From the NCBI GenBank assembly GCA_964507405.1, contig CAZDPJ010000008.1, forward strand, positions 1 to 47,776: a stretch of 47,776 nucleotides of DNA. Reading direction: 5' to 3'. The position numbers and the translations under genes are program-made. The stretch comes from UMGS75 sp964507405 (lineage in GTDB: Bacteria > Bacillota_I > Bacilli_A > ML615J-28 > CAG-313). The notes below the pieces were generated by a model that was given only the letters and a program-made list of their open reading frames with translations, made no database searches and had not been told where the DNA came from. Shown in pieces: positions 1 through 8,387 of this stretch; within the stretch, counting starts at the first letter, position 1, and every line of letters begins with the position of its first letter.

Positions 1-10
1 AACAACGAAA

Positions 11-56
11 AAACCATACCCCTGAGCTAATAACTCTTGAGTATGGTTCTTTTTTT
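11..56 (+). terminator. Rho-independent terminator, probably bidirectional
   Basis: AACCATAC (12-19) pairs with GTATGGTT (41-48), with a short inner GAG/CTC pairing, followed by a run of T at 50-56. An A run precedes the stem, so it can also act on the minus strand. It would end a gene lying left of the window or the minus-strand transcript reading leftward. Confidence 0.8.
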
Positions 57-455
57 ACCTCTTAAGATGCTAATTAGAAAAATCCCTAATTATACCCATC
101 TAAATAAAAGGCTTTTTTTAATAACAATAGATGTACCTACAACTATGAGATATTTGCCAATAAAAAGGACATGCTTTCAACAACAACTAATTTTATTAAT
201 GAAAAATTATCTTATAAAATGAAGGAAAATTTATATTTAATCCTAAAAGGTATACATATTTATAAATAAAAATATTATTAATATAATGATTAGACATAAT
301 ATAAATATTATTTTTAAATTTTTTCGAATTATGATATTTACATTATCGGCAATATATAGCAAAAAAATGATTATAGGTAAATTTCTATAATCACTTTTTG
401 TTATATAGTCTTAATTTTTAACTTTTCTAAATTCAAAAAAACTTGAAAAGCTTTT
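57..455. other. Intergenic stretch with one possible gene remnant
   Basis: No intact gene is supported here. On the plus strand one frame is open from 104 to the stop at 267-269 (about 54 codons) and reads like protein (for example DMLSTTTNFINEKLSYK), but it lacks a ribosome-binding site and a start at its beginning, so it is at best the tail of a decayed gene. A second overlapping open frame (37-222) begins inside the terminator and looks spurious. The rest, from 270 to 455, is very AT-rich with nothing recognisable; it lies downstream of the stop of the ligase gene. Confidence 0.35.
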
Positions 456-1646
456 TTAATCAGTGTAATTATCAAAATAACCTTGAATTAAGATTATTGG
501 TGTACCTTTATCACCAGAACCACTAGTTAAATCGCATAGAGAACCAATTAAATCAGTTAACTGTCTTGGCGTAGTTCCTTGTGATGCCATATTACCTACT
601 AAATTAGTATTTTTGGCTTTAATGCTTTCAGAAATGGCTTTTTTTAGTTCTTCTCCTTTTAAATTTTTAAAATCATTGTCAGCAAGATATTTAAGTTTTA
701 ATTCATTAGGAGTACCAATTAAACCATCAGTAAAGGCAGGAGAAACAACTGGGTCAGCAAGTTCCCAAATTTTACCTTGAGGATCTTTAAATGCACCATC
801 ACCATAAACCATTACTTCTACGTGTTTACCTGTTTTGTTTTTAATTTCTTTTTGAATAGCTTCAACTAAATCTTTGCATTCTTTAGGGAATAGTTTAATT
901 GTAGATTCTGTAGCTTTATTTGAACCAAGTAGTCCATATTTAGCATTATATCCACTACCATCTACTGATTCAATCAATATATCATCAAGTCCTAACACTA
1001 CTTTCGCACCGTTTTCTTTTAATATGCGTTTAGTTCTATTTCTAGTGTGAATATCACAAGTAATAACATTATTAACATAATTTAAAATAGTTTTTGCTTG
1101 ATTTGCGAAAATGATTTCAACTTCAGCTCCACTTTCTTTAATTAGGTTTGCATAATAATCTATATAATCAACACCTGTAAATTCATGAACATTATATCCA
1201 AATAACTCACGATATTTCTCAAGAGTCAAAACATCAGAGTAAGGATTTACACCTGCTTCATCTATTTTGTCATATGTAAGTAAAGAATTTCCAACTTCAT
1301 CACTAGGATAACTCAACATTAATACAATTTTTTTACACGCTTTAGCAATTCCTCTTAAACAAATTGCAAATCGATTTCTTGATAGAATAGGAAAAATAAC
1401 ACCTACTGTATCTGATGAAATCTTTGCTTTTACATCAGTCGCAATATTATCAATAGTTGCGTAATTTCCTTGTGATCTCGCAACAATTGATTCTGTTAAA
1501 GCGATAACATCACGATTTCTTATTTCGAAATTTTCTGATGATGCCGCATCTAAAACACTATCAACGGCGATTTTTACTAAGTCATCTCCTTCTCTAATTA
1601 TTGGGCATCTAATACCCCTTGAAATTGTACCTACTTTTCTTTCCAT
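456..1646 (-). CDS. CofE-like coenzyme F420-0:L-glutamate ligase family protein
   Basis: The 396-residue product matches the CofE/FbiB ligase family, which in F420-making organisms adds glutamate to F420-0 in a GTP-dependent reaction. Family-like stretches include RNRDVIALTESIVARSQGN near residue 45, VLGLDDILIESVDGSGYN near 225 and VMVYGDGAFKDPQGK near 280. It is longer than archaeal CofE (about 250 residues) and resembles the paralogue found in Firmicutes without any other F420 gene. No F420 biosynthesis or F420-dependent enzyme is visible nearby, so the real substrate is unknown. The start is an ATG behind GAAGGTG, and the gene is alone with its own promoter. Confident of the family, not of the reaction. 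Confidence 0.75.
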   Translation of the reverse strand: MERKVGTISRGIRCPIIREGDDLVKIAVDSVLDAASSENFEIRNRDVIALTESIVARSQGNYATIDNIATDVKAKISSDTVGVIFPILSRNRFAICLRGIAKACKKIVLMLSYPSDEVGNSLLTYDKIDEAGVNPYSDVLTLEKYRELFGYNVHEFTGVDYIDYYANLIKESGAEVEIIFANQAKTILNYVNNVITCDIHTRNRTKRILKENGAKVVLGLDDILIESVDGSGYNAKYGLLGSNKATESTIKLFPKECKDLVEAIQKEIKNKTGKHVEVMVYGDGAFKDPQGKIWELADPVVSPAFTDGLIGTPNELKLKYLADNDFKNLKGEELKKAISESIKAKNTNLVGNMASQGTTPRQLTDLIGSLCDLTSGSGDKGTPIILIQGYFDNYTD

Positions 1647-1679
1647 ATTTACACCTTCTTCTAGAAAAAATACGTAAAT

Positions 1680-1708
1680 ATTATACTACAATTTTTCATT
1701 TCTTACAA
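1680..1708 (-). promoter_or_regulatory. Sigma-A promoter of the CofE-like gene
   Basis: On the minus strand TTGTAA (1703-1708) and TATAAT (1680-1685) are separated by 17 bases, about 30 bases upstream of the ATG at 1646. Confidence 0.6.
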
Positions 1709-1740
1709 CAAATTTATACAAAAATTTTTAGAAAATAAGT

Positions 1741-1765
1741 AAAAATAAAGTACATATTGTACTTT
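1741..1765 (-). terminator. Terminator of the ABC exporter operon
   Basis: AAAGTAC (1747-1753) and GTACTTT (1759-1765) form a 7-bp stem with a 5-base loop, followed on the minus strand by ATTTTTA. It begins right after the stop of the second ABC gene. Confidence 0.6.
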
Positions 1766-1769
1766 ACTT

Positions 1770-3638
1770 TTATTTATTATAATATTGTGCTTGCGCATTC
1801 CATAATTCAAAATATTTACCATTTTTATCATCAACTAAGTCTTCATGATTACCTTGTTGTACAATCATACCTTCATCAAAAACTAATATTTCATTACAGA
1901 ATTTACAAGAAGAAAGACGATGACTAATATAAATTGCGGTTTTATCTTCTACAATTTCATTAAATTTACTATATATTTCAGCTTCTGCTATTGGGTCTAA
2001 TGCTGCTGTTGGTTCATCTAGAATTATAAAATGAGAATTTTTATACAATGTTCTCGCAATAGCAATTTTTTGACTTTCTCCCCCAGATACACTAATACCA
2101 GATGAATCATATTCATTAGAAATATATGTTTTTAATCCATTTTTCATTTTCTTCATATTATCGTTAAATCCTGCTTTAATTAGTGATGACATTACTTCAT
2201 CTTCGTCATAATTAGATGAAGAAGCAACATTTTCACCAAGAGTTAAAGCAAGTAAATTAAAGTCTTGGAATACAACCGAAAAGATACTTAGATATTCTTG
2301 ATAATCATATTTTTTAATATTAATCCCATTTAATAATATTTCACCTTCTGTTGGATCATATAAACGACATAAAAGCTTAATGAAAGTAGTTTTCCCACTA
2401 CCATTTTTTCCAACAACAGCTAACTTCTTTCCTATTTTAAATTTCATATTTACATTTTTAAGCACAAAGTCTTCACTGCCTGGATATTTAAATGAAACAT
2501 TTTTAAATTCAAAATCATAATCATTATCTGCTCTTTTTTCTATAGTGAGACTGCCTTGATACATTTTATTAGGAATATCTAAAAATGAATAAGTGAGTTC
2601 TAAGAATGGTGTATTATTAATCATAACACCAATTACTCTTAAAATAGTAGATAATCCTGATGTAACACATGTAATAGAAGCAATATACTGACTAACATTA
2701 CCTAATCCAAAAGCTCCAGACCAAGCCTTAATTCCTACAAATAAATAGATAATACCAACTAATAAAGTAGAAAATATAGAAGAAATAATACAAAGTATTC
2801 CCATTTTTCCTCTTGCCATTTTTGCGAAAAAGCCACTTGAACCAAATACATCAGTTTTATCACTGTTAAACTTATCACATAATTTATCTTGACGATATAT
2901 TCTCATATCCGTAGCAACTTTAGAGTTATAACCAAGCCATCCAAAGAAGCCAAATAAACGATTACCTAAATTATGTAAATTAGAATATTTTGCAAAATAA
3001 CTTTCAGATTTATTTGCAAAAATTGGTGCAAGTAATACGCAGATAATCATTAATAAAATTACCCCAATTCCAATTAAAGGACTATTTAAAAATTGATATG
3101 AATTATTATAAACTGGTACTTTTGAAGTAAATAAGGAAATAGTAAGAACAATACCACCTAATACTTTTAATACTGATGATAAAACAAGTTCAGATAAACC
3201 TATAACTTTATATAAGCCCCATCCTCCACCATTTTGATTTTGAAGAATAGTTGATAATAATTCTGATGTTTTGGTATCATCACATATTTCATAATCCATA
3301 TTAATTACTTTTTCTAAATAAAAGCCTCTTACTTTATGAAATAGATTTGAATTTTGAATGTTTTTCCATCTATTTAGTAGTGCTGTTACAAAAGCAATAA
3401 AAGCAGCAGATGCAAGTGTTAAAATAACAAGCATTTTTAATTGTTCAATGTTTCTGTCTGTTGATAATTCATTAATAATTAACGCTGTTAAATATATTCC
3501 AACATAAGGAGAAAGCGAAGTCCAAATAGTATAAAAAAATCTAGAGATAATCATTTGTGGATATTTTTTTAAAAATAATCCAACACCACGACTATTTATC
3601 TTAAATGCTTTAAATAAACTAACTTTATTATTCTTCAT
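1770..3638 (-). CDS. ABC exporter half-transporter (membrane domain plus ATPase)
   Basis: About 622 residues: an N-terminal six-helix membrane domain followed by an ATP-binding domain with Walker A GKNGSGKTT, signature VSGGESQ, Walker B IILDEPTAALD and H-loop ISHRLSS. It is the second half of a pair with the gene just upstream; the two very probably form a heterodimeric export pump. An open frame continues up to 3710, but the ATG at 3638 is preferred because GGAAGGAG lies 9 bases before it; this gives an 11-base overlap with the upstream gene. The substrate (peptide, lipid or drug) cannot be read from sequence. The regulator operon upstream may control it. Confidence 0.85.
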   Translation of the reverse strand: MKNNKVSLFKAFKINSRGVGLFLKKYPQMIISRFFYTIWTSLSPYVGIYLTALIINELSTDRNIEQLKMLVILTLASAAFIAFVTALLNRWKNIQNSNLFHKVRGFYLEKVINMDYEICDDTKTSELLSTILQNQNGGGWGLYKVIGLSELVLSSVLKVLGGIVLTISLFTSKVPVYNNSYQFLNSPLIGIGVILLMIICVLLAPIFANKSESYFAKYSNLHNLGNRLFGFFGWLGYNSKVATDMRIYRQDKLCDKFNSDKTDVFGSSGFFAKMARGKMGILCIISSIFSTLLVGIIYLFVGIKAWSGAFGLGNVSQYIASITCVTSGLSTILRVIGVMINNTPFLELTYSFLDIPNKMYQGSLTIEKRADNDYDFEFKNVSFKYPGSEDFVLKNVNMKFKIGKKLAVVGKNGSGKTTFIKLLCRLYDPTEGEILLNGINIKKYDYQEYLSIFSVVFQDFNLLALTLGENVASSSNYDEDEVMSSLIKAGFNDNMKKMKNGLKTYISNEYDSSGISVSGGESQKIAIARTLYKNSHFIILDEPTAALDPIAEAEIYSKFNEIVEDKTAIYISHRLSSCKFCNEILVFDEGMIVQQGNHEDLVDDKNGKYFELWNAQAQYYNK

Positions 3639-5460
3639 CTTTAACTTCTCCTTCCTTATAATATTTACTTTGTATATTAAATAAATCTTTATATATGGTT
3701 CCATTTTCAATTAAGTATTCATGAGTTCCTTCTTCAACAATCTTACAATCCTGAATAACTATAATACGATCACAAAATCGAGTACTAGCAAGACGATGAG
3801 AAATATAAATAGATGATTTATGAGTAGTTAATTCATTATACTTTTGATACATTTCCGCCTCAGCTATCGGATCAAGAGCACTTGTAGGTTCATCTAATAC
3901 CACAAATGGTGCATCCTTATATAAAGCACGAGCAAGCATTAGTTTTTGCGTTTCCCCACCAGACAGTAAAATTGCATTTTCATAAACACTTCTATTTAAT
4001 AAAGTATTATATCCTTCTTTTAATGATTTAACCTTATCCATTAGATCTGCTTTAATTAAAGTGTCTTCTATTTTTTTATAATCAATATTTTCATCCGTTT
4101 GTGCAATATTAGTCGCAATACTTCCTGGTAAAACGATAAAATCTTGGAAGACAGCAGAAAATAATGTATAATAATCAGTCCGATTATATTCTTTTATATC
4201 AACACCATTTAATAATACTCTTCCTTCACTAGGATTTAAGAAACCACACATTAATTTAATTAATGTTGTTTTACCTGCTCCATTAAGCCCTACAACAGCA
4301 AGCTTTTCGGAATTATTTAATGTTAAATTAATATCTTTTAAAATATAATTATCACTATTTGGATATTTAAATGAAACATTTTCTAACGTAATTGAAAATT
4401 GATCAAAATCACTTGCTTTAAGTCTTTTCCCTTCATTAATAGCAAATACTTCTTTATATTCTAAACATTCTCTAATAATATTTATATCAAGAGACTGCTT
4501 GTTTAATCTATTAAATCCACCTAAAATACTATTAATCCAAGTTGAAAATTCCGTAACAACACTAAAGTATAATATAAATTCAGATATCGATAAGTTATTA
4601 TATACAACTTGTCTAATTAAAAAATAATAAGCAATAGCATTTCTTAAAAAACTCATTATTAAATCAACAAGACTAGCAATAATATAAACACTTTCAGCTT
4701 TTTTATGAAAAAGAGTAAAAGCTTTAACCGATTTATCATATAGATCTAAGATCCAAGAACGAAGTCCAAATATTTTAACTTCTTTAGCAAATTGTACATT
4801 GGTAGAGAACTTATTTAAATAATTTAGTTTTTGAACAATTACTCCTTGTTCTTCTTTATGTCGATACCCATATTCATTAACATAATTACCAACAAAATAA
4901 GTAATTAATGAAGATATAATAATAAAGATAACAAGTAAAGGATGAACAAAGGTTAATAAAAATAAATAGATTATAAAGCAGATAATAACCGTAAAAAGAT
5001 TAGTTAAAGTATCCCATATAGCTTCGGTTGCTTCATCATTAGATGAACAGAAATTACCTGAATTATCTAATAATTCTAAAAACTTTTTATCAAATAAATT
5101 AGGATATGAAGTAGTTGCTGCCTTCCTATTTATTAATTTAATTATTTCCGTTCTTACTGTCACTCTACCATATAATGTATTACAGTCTACATATTCCTTT
5201 AATGCATTTAAAATGATAAGTGAAGATACAAATATTAACAAAGACATTAGTAATCTGAAAATTTCAACATGGTTTTCAATCCCACTAATAACAAGTGGAG
5301 AAATAAATAGATTAATAACATTAATTAATACTTGAATAATTACAAGTGATAAACATAAAAATAATACTTTTTTCTCTTTCGCATGCCATGCTAATTTAAT
5401 CATATACCAAGAATTTTGAAACATATTATATTTAGGTTTGTTTTTTCTTTTACTAGACAT
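3628..5460 (-). CDS. ABC exporter half-transporter (membrane domain plus ATPase)
   Basis: 610 residues with membrane helices from about residue 30 to 320 and an ATPase domain with Walker A GLNGAGKTT at 391-399, signature LLSGGETQ at 499-506, Walker B VVLDEPTSALD at 520-530 and ISHRLAS H-loop. It is the first gene of a two-gene operon and likely the partner of the downstream half-transporter. Both ATPase sites keep Walker A, signature and the Glu after Walker B, so neither looks degenerate. The start codon follows AAGAAGGTG. The export substrate is unknown. Confidence 0.85.
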   Translation of the reverse strand: MSSKRKNKPKYNMFQNSWYMIKLAWHAKEKKVLFLCLSLVIIQVLINVINLFISPLVISGIENHVEIFRLLMSLLIFVSSLIILNALKEYVDCNTLYGRVTVRTEIIKLINRKAATTSYPNLFDKKFLELLDNSGNFCSSNDEATEAIWDTLTNLFTVIICFIIYLFLLTFVHPLLVIFIIISSLITYFVGNYVNEYGYRHKEEQGVIVQKLNYLNKFSTNVQFAKEVKIFGLRSWILDLYDKSVKAFTLFHKKAESVYIIASLVDLIMSFLRNAIAYYFLIRQVVYNNLSISEFILYFSVVTEFSTWINSILGGFNRLNKQSLDINIIRECLEYKEVFAINEGKRLKASDFDQFSITLENVSFKYPNSDNYILKDINLTLNNSEKLAVVGLNGAGKTTLIKLMCGFLNPSEGRVLLNGVDIKEYNRTDYYTLFSAVFQDFIVLPGSIATNIAQTDENIDYKKIEDTLIKADLMDKVKSLKEGYNTLLNRSVYENAILLSGGETQKLMLARALYKDAPFVVLDEPTSALDPIAEAEMYQKYNELTTHKSSIYISHRLASTRFCDRIIVIQDCKIVEEGTHEYLIENGTIYKDLFNIQSKYYKEGEVKDEE

Positions 5461-5483
5461 TTTTTCACCTTCTTCTTATAACC

Positions 5484-5513
5484 ATTATACCATAAAAATT
5501 CATCCTTTAACAA
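5484..5513 (-). promoter_or_regulatory. Promoter of the ABC exporter operon
   Basis: TTGTTA (5508-5513) and TATAAT (5484-5489) on the minus strand are 18 bases apart, just upstream of the ATG at 5460. The element overlaps the terminator of the preceding regulator operon. Confidence 0.55.
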
Positions 5514-5527
5514 GTTTAGGGATGAAT
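5493..5527 (-). terminator. Terminator of the MarR-DegV-LytTR-GHKL operon
   Basis: AATTCATCC (5497-5505) pairs with GGATGAATT (5519-5527); on the minus strand the stem is followed by a run of T. It separates the regulator genes from the ABC genes. Confidence 0.7.
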
Positions 5528-5553
5528 TGTTTATTTTTGGTGATGAATTGTAA

Positions 5554-6216
5554 TTATACTTGAGGAATTAAGATTTCAGTAGTATAGGCTCCATCTTCAC
5601 TATTTCTTGATAAATAACCATCTAATCTATCAATTATACTATCAATTCTAACAAGTCCCAATCCATGTCCTTCACCTTTAGTCGTATTAAACCGATTATC
5701 TACTTTTGTTTGTTTGTTAACACCAGTAAAATTAGTAAAGGAAATATAAAGTTGTGTTTTTTTTATATCCATGTAAATTCGAATTTGCCTTTTTTCTTCT
5801 GGTAATTTAAGACTTGCTTCGATAGCATTATCAAATAAATTTCCAATAATAACGCATAAATCAAGTTCTGACATTTTTAATTTAACCGGAATATGAGCGT
5901 CTACTTTTACTTTAATTTGTTTAGATATAGCAAGGGAAATCTTACTATTTAAAATGGCATCACACATTGAGTTACCTGTTTTTACAACTGTATCTACATT
6001 ATTTAAATCTTTATCTAATTCATCAAGATAATCTTTTAACTTATCTATTTCGCCATTAGATAGAAGGGCTTTCATCAATTGAATATGATTACGATAATCA
6101 TGTCTCCACATTCGCATTTTCTTATACATTGTCTCTACTTCTTGATAATGCGTATCAATTAATTCTCTTTGATATGTTGCAATTTTCTTATCAGCACGTT
6201 TTGATAATAATGACAT
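5554..6216 (-). CDS. Soluble GHKL (AgrC-type) sensor histidine kinase
   Basis: 220 residues carrying the kinase core only. The phospho-accepting His lies in WRHDYRNH (His39), the N box is GNLFDNAIEA (126-135) and the G box GEGHGLGL (181-188), as in AgrC-like HPK10 kinases. There is no membrane segment or sensor domain; the protein begins directly with a short coiled helix leading into the H box. It lies 9 bases after the LytTR response regulator, its evident partner. With no built-in sensor, input must come from another protein or a cytoplasmic ligand. Confidence 0.85.
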   Translation of the reverse strand: MSLLSKRADKKIATYQRELIDTHYQEVETMYKKMRMWRHDYRNHIQLMKALLSNGEIDKLKDYLDELDKDLNNVDTVVKTGNSMCDAILNSKISLAISKQIKVKVDAHIPVKLKMSELDLCVIIGNLFDNAIEASLKLPEEKRQIRIYMDIKKTQLYISFTNFTGVNKQTKVDNRFNTTKGEGHGLGLVRIDSIIDRLDGYLSRNSEDGAYTTEILIPQV

Positions 6217-6225
6217 AATTTCTCC

Positions 6226-6921
6226 TTATGTATTTGAAATAATAGCTCTATTTAAAGCATCATACATTCCCCGAGGTAATGGTAATAAAATCCCATTATT
6301 TAGGACAACCTCATGTTTTGTTACTCTACTAATATAATGTAAATTAACAATTATAGAACGAGAGACTCTAAAAAATCGATCATCTAGTAATTTTTCAATT
6401 TCACCTAAAGTCTTTTTTATCGTATATTTTTCTTTAGAGTAAATAGTTACATAATTTTGAATTACTTCTATATGTGTAATTTCTTGTAAAGGAATTCTAT
6501 ACATTTGTCCATAAATAATTAAATTTAAACATTTTTCATTTTTATTAATTAACGAAACCGCTTTAGTAAGTACTTCTTCTAATTTATCACTATTAACTGG
6601 TTTCATTAAATAATGAAGAGCATCTACATCATAGCCATCTAAAATATAATCAGAGTAACCAGTAATAAAAATAATTTGGACCAGTTTATTATCTTTTCTA
6701 ATCGTTTTAGCAAGAGTTACTCCATCCATATTCTTCATTTCAATATCTAAAAGTAAAATATCATATTCTTTAAAATCACTGTAATTGAATAAGAAATTCT
6801 CAGCTGATGAAAAAAGAGATATTTTACAAGTTAGATTAGCTTTATCTTTCCACTTTTCAACAATTGACTTTATATACTGTGAATCTATTAAAGAATCATC
6901 ACAAATAGCAATATTAATCAT
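6226..6921 (-). CDS. LytTR-family response regulator
   Basis: 231 residues: a receiver domain (acidic DD at 8-9, phospho-accepting Asp59 in LLLDIEM, conserved Lys in MKPV near 107) followed by a LytTR DNA-binding domain from about 130 (RFFRVSRSIIVNL is typical). It overlaps the end of degV by 8 bases and is followed by its histidine kinase. LytTR regulators usually bind pairs of imperfect direct repeats upstream of exporter, bacteriocin or virulence genes; the adjacent ABC exporter operon is the obvious candidate target, though this is inference. Confidence 0.9.
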   Translation of the reverse strand: MINIAICDDSLIDSQYIKSIVEKWKDKANLTCKISLFSSAENFLFNYSDFKEYDILLLDIEMKNMDGVTLAKTIRKDNKLVQIIFITGYSDYILDGYDVDALHYLMKPVNSDKLEEVLTKAVSLINKNEKCLNLIIYGQMYRIPLQEITHIEVIQNYVTIYSKEKYTIKKTLGEIEKLLDDRFFRVSRSIIVNLHYISRVTKHEVVLNNGILLPLPRGMYDALNRAIISNT

Positions 6922-7819
6922 CTAAGGATTCCTCTTTCACATCATACTTTTTAATAATACCAATTCCCAGTGGATATGGACCCGTATGAACTCCAATTGT
7001 TGCGCCTATTTGTCCTGTTTCAATATCAGCTAAGTTAAGTGAATTCATTGCTTTATTTTTAAAAATATCAAGTTCATCTAAATCATACCCTGCTCCTACA
7101 ATAAATCGATAATTACTTATTAACTCATTATTTTCTTCAAAATATTTTTTTGTTAAATCTAATAATTTAATCATTGATTTCTTTCTTGAAAAACAAATAC
7201 CTGAACTAAATATTTCTCCTTCCTTTAATACAATTAGAGGTTTAATCTTTAAGGTTGAACCAACAATACCTAGAAGTTTACCAATTCTACCACCATGACG
7301 AAGATAATCTAAGTTACCTACTGTAAAATAAATTCTTGCGGTTTGTTTTATTCTATTTGCTTCTTCAACCATTTCTTCAAGTGATAAACAATTATCTCTC
7401 ATACGACATACTTCTTTTACAAGAAGGCCTTGTAAACAAGTATTAACAATTGCATCTATGACTTCGATTTTCGCATTCGGATATTTTTCTAAACATAAAT
7501 TTCTTGCTGAAGAGGCTGAATTATATGAACCACTAAACTTCGTTGTAATACATATACAAATAATATCATAACCATCTTCTATATTTTTTTCAAATACTTT
7601 ATAATAATCATCAATTGTCGGTAAAGATGTTTTGGGGTAAATATTTGGATTATCAACCATTTGTTTGTAAAAAGATCTAATATCAAGTTCTTCTTTTTCC
7701 TTTTTATAAATTCCATCTTCAAAAGAAATATAAAAAGGCACAATATCAACATCTAATGTTTTAACCTCTACATCACTTAAATCACAAGAACCATCACTAA
7801 TTACTCTAATTTTATTCAT
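6914..7819 (-). CDS. DegV family fatty-acid-binding protein
   Basis: 301 residues with the typical DegV start (VISDGSCDL), the TSLPTIDDYYKVF region and the TTKFSGSYNSA segment that contacts the fatty-acid carboxylate, then LRHGGRIG. DegV/FakB-type proteins bind a fatty acid and, where FakA is present, present it for phosphorylation. No FakA is in the window. The gene overlaps the MarR gene and the response regulator gene by 8 bases on either side, so the four are translated as a coupled set; a lipid-linked signal in this circuit is possible but not shown. Confidence 0.85.
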   Translation of the reverse strand: MNKIRVISDGSCDLSDVEVKTLDVDIVPFYISFEDGIYKKEKEELDIRSFYKQMVDNPNIYPKTSLPTIDDYYKVFEKNIEDGYDIICICITTKFSGSYNSASSARNLCLEKYPNAKIEVIDAIVNTCLQGLLVKEVCRMRDNCLSLEEMVEEANRIKQTARIYFTVGNLDYLRHGGRIGKLLGIVGSTLKIKPLIVLKEGEIFSSGICFSRKKSMIKLLDLTKKYFEENNELISNYRFIVGAGYDLDELDIFKNKAMNSLNLADIETGQIGATIGVHTGPYPLGIGIIKKYDVKEESLDD

Positions 7820-8249
7820 TATATTTTTCCTCCCCTATATTTTTAAATAAATTTGTAATATATTTAACACTATCAATAACACCATCAATATCCCCACCAA
7901 CTTTATCAAGTAAGTTATCGAAAAATACATCTACCATTTTTACTTTAGATTCAATATATTTTCTTCCATTATCATTAATAAAGACTTTAATTTTACGACG
8001 ATCATTTTCATCATTTATCATATCAACAAATTTTTTTGTATATAATGCATTTATAATACTAGTGATTCTTGCTCTTGATACATCTAAAAATGTACTTAAA
8101 ACTGATGGATAGGCACCATCTTCATGTTGATATAAATAAAGAAGTACCGCCCCTTCTCCATTTGTAAATTCCGTTATTTGAAAATCAGATATTGTTTGAT
8201 ATAATTCAACAATTGCATTTTTTAATTGTATTTTATTATCTAATTCCAT
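7812..8249 (-). CDS. MarR family transcriptional regulator
   Basis: About 145 residues with a winged helix-turn-helix (YPSVLSTFLDVSRARITSIINALYTKKFV, residues about 50-75, then the wing DENDRRKIKVFI). It is the first gene of the MarR-DegV-LytTR-GHKL operon and most likely represses its own promoter through the palindrome just upstream. The ATG at 8249 is preferred; a GTG at 8261 in the same frame is an alternative and neither has a strong ribosome-binding site. The ligand is unknown; a fatty acid would fit the neighbouring DegV protein. Confidence 0.8.
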   Translation of the reverse strand: MELDNKIQLKNAIVELYQTISDFQITEFTNGEGAVLLYLYQHEDGAYPSVLSTFLDVSRARITSIINALYTKKFVDMINDENDRRKIKVFINDNGRKYIESKVKMVDVFFDNLLDKVGGDIDGVIDSVKYITNLFKNIGEEKYNE

Positions 8250-8273
8250 ATAATCACACACTTTCTAAAAGTT

Positions 8274-8288
8274 GTTAATACTATTAAC
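8274..8288. promoter_or_regulatory. Palindromic operator, likely MarR site
   Basis: GTTAATA-C-TATTAAC is a perfect 15-base palindrome lying between the -10 element and the start codon of the MarR gene, where a bound repressor would block transcription. A related half-repeat (TATTAACAC) follows it. Confidence 0.6.
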
Positions 8289-8302
8289 TATTAACACTAT
8301 TA

Positions 8303-8331
8303 ATTATATTGTATTTTAATACTATTGTCAA
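8303..8331 (-). promoter_or_regulatory. Consensus sigma-A promoter of the MarR operon
   Basis: TTGACA (8326-8331) and TATAAT (8303-8308) on the minus strand with a 17-base spacer, a perfect match to the sigma-A consensus. Such a strong promoter fits a repressed operon. Confidence 0.8.
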
Positions 8332-8336
8332 TAATA

Positions 8337-8365
8337 TTGCAATAAATAACTAAAAATGTTATAAT
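8337..8365 (+). promoter_or_regulatory. Promoter of pepT
   Basis: TTGCAA (8337-8342) and TATAAT (8360-8365) with a 17-base spacer, 22 bases before the pepT start codon. It is back to back with the MarR promoter. Confidence 0.7.
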
Positions 8366-8387
8366 ATCTAAGTAAAAAGGAGTTTAT

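Noticed and set aside
37..222. Plus-strand open frame of 61 codons at the left edge
   Set aside because: It starts inside the terminator hairpin, has no ribosome-binding site and no protein-like pattern.
1770..5460. Bacteriocin or lantibiotic cluster around the ABC exporter and LytTR genes
   Set aside because: No precursor peptide, modification enzyme or peptidase domain was found nearby.
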